From Elsinoe arachidis (Eukaryota; Ascomycota; Dothideomycetes; Myriangiales; Elsinoaceae), in contig JAAPAX010000001.1 in the NCBI GenBank assembly GCA_013372555.1, forward strand, positions 1,054,001 through 1,118,000: a stretch of 64,000 nucleotides of DNA, written 5' to 3'. Positions within the stretch are counted from its first letter, which is position 1, and each line of letters opens with the position of its first letter. The position numbers and the translations under genes are program-made. The notes below the pieces were generated by a model. The model was not told where the DNA came from. It did no database searches and saw nothing but the letters and a program-made list of their open reading frames with translations. Of this stretch, positions 63,101 to 64,000 are shown one piece after another.

Positions 63101-64000
63101 TTAAGCGTGCTTCACAGGTACAGCTCGAGGCACTTGGGGAAGCCGCGGATCTATACGGTACGAGTCAGCGGCTTTTGGCCATCTACATGTCACACTTGGG
63201 AGAACGCAACGAAGCGATCAGTATGCTGGAGCAATTGAAAGTCGTGCAAGAAAAGCATCGACCAGTGCTGCACGCACGGCGTCTCCTCATCGAAGCAGCG
63301 TTGGGACGGCAGTACCTTCACGTCGGCCGAATCGCGGAAGCAGTCCAACTTCTGGAGGTTGTAGAACCTCTGCAAACTAAGGTACATAGAGCAGACGATC
63401 CGTTTCTCATCGGAACCAAGATTGATCTGGGGGACGCGTATCTCAGGGTAGGGAAGTTCCAGAAGACAATTGACTTGCTGGAACCAGTCTTGACGGCCCT
63501 GGATCAGCCGATGCAGCCGTTAAACTCACAACGAACGCAATGTACTCTTTCACTATCGCGAGGTTACCTTTCCACTTCGCAGCCGGACAAAGCCATCAGC
63601 ATTCTGCAGAGCGAGCTCTTGGCCCGACCAGAAGACCCATCCTCGAAGACGAGCGTCATGGAGTTGTTGATCATGGCTTTCCAACAGACGAAGCAGCTGT
63701 ATCAAGAAATAAAGACTCGTGAGACTTACCAAGAGCACCAACTTCGCATCAGCATTCATCCATCTCATGCTATTAGGATGAGACATGACCTGGGTAAAGC
63801 GTACGCACGAGCAGGGCGTCATACTGATGCGATTAGATGTCAAGAAGAAGCAGTGGCGATAGCAAAGGCGCAGATGCCAGAGGAAGACTCGCTACGGCTG
63901 ACCGCGCAGTATGAGCTTTCCAGGCAATTAGTGACTGCGGACAGAGCGAAGGAGGCGAGAGATCTGACAAAGCATGTCGTAGGTGTCCTTCAGAAGCACA
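60129..64000 (+). CDS. NLR-type receptor: PNP_UDP - NB-ARC - TPR (partial, runs off the window)
   Basis: Exons 60129..61149, 61213..61438 and 61485..>64000, joined across introns of 63 and 46 nt (GTCAAG...GATAG; GTGTGT...GAAG). Residues 1-340 are a nucleoside-phosphorylase-like domain (DVLIICALPIEADAVEAIFD, VVGICGAVPQY, GFEMEGAGVWD) with a Cys-rich insert near residues 198-225. The linker HWLVQRPRNPIFTGREEI leads to NB-ARC: P-loop GLGGMGKS (about 396-403), RFWAVFWVDVSS, Walker B WLLVLDNADD (about 463-472), ILMTSR, and MHPLVHAWAR (about 735-745). From about residue 815 the chain is TPR-like helix pairs to the edge. This is the fungal NOD-like receptor plan, where an N-terminal PNP effector is controlled by nucleotide binding and ligand sensing. 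If the first intron is retained, a stop codon follows within 14 bases and gives a PNP-only protein. Confidence 0.88.

Noticed and set aside
1..64000. CRISPR arrays, rRNA, prokaryotic operons
   Set aside because: The window is eukaryotic and no regularly spaced direct repeats were seen.

Overview
This window is nuclear DNA of a filamentous ascomycete (Pezizomycotina). The evidence is dense genes on both strands, introns of about 45-60 nt with GTRNGT-type donors and CTRAC/CTAAT branch points, and fungal families throughout: a GH10 xylanase with a CBM1, a histidine-acid phytase, fungal MFS carriers, and an NLR with a PNP-NB-ARC-TPR architecture. The gene set fits Dothideomycetes, but that placement is inference. 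I found 29 protein-coding genes and no rRNA, CRISPR array or convincing tRNA. Most gene models below are spliced by eye, and every junction was checked for reading-frame continuity.

Layout. 1-14 kb: a WDR6/Trm734-like WD40 protein (-), a secreted GH10-CBM1 xylanase (-), a DHA1-type MFS carrier (+) and a sugar-porter MFS (+), separated by long non-coding stretches. 14-31 kb: a membrane-anchored phytase (+), a conserved Pro/Gln-rich protein (-), mitochondrial uS8 (+), a GPI-type surface protein (-), a type II membrane multicopper oxidase (-), a secreted acid phosphatase (+), a CCC1 vacuolar iron/manganese transporter (+) tail-to-tail with the PIG-M mannosyltransferase GPI14 (-), and a peroxiredoxin (-). 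31-44 kb: the translin partner TRAX (+), an unknown nuclear-looking protein (+), an aldehyde dehydrogenase (-) divergent from a BolA protein (+), a five-exon Mpv17/SYM1 gene (-) divergent from nicotinate phosphoribosyltransferase (+), an Sso-type syntaxin (+), and a GH5-like hydrolase (+). 44-64 kb: SPT5 (-), mitochondrial succinate-semialdehyde dehydrogenase (-), an Atg28-like coiled-coil protein (+), a Baeyer-Villiger-type monooxygenase (-), the NatC subunit Naa38 (+), a DCAF7/WDR68-like WD40 protein (-) divergent from phosphopantetheine adenylyltransferase (+), and an NLR immune-type receptor that runs off the right edge.

The genes are mostly ordinary housekeeping and nutrient-acquisition genes, not one pathway. 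Loose themes are extracellular phosphate release (phytase, acid phosphatase), plant polymer breakdown with sugar uptake (GH10, GH5, sugar porter), mitochondrial metabolism and Fe-S biology (BolA, SYM1, SSADH, ALDH, uS8m), and NAD/CoA synthesis (NPT1, PPAT). No biosynthetic cluster core enzyme is present.

The points most worth a second look are: an intragenic strand-composition switch (C-rich then G-rich on the sense strand) in at least eight genes, always in the same direction and in one gene extending across an intron and the 3' flank; the terminal NLR, whose PNP and NB-ARC parts join only through two introns, one of which would yield a PNP-only protein if retained; a hidden SYM1 gene; an 18-nt micro-exon in TRAX; two candidate GC-AG introns; and two convergent genes sharing one CTAG as both stop codons.
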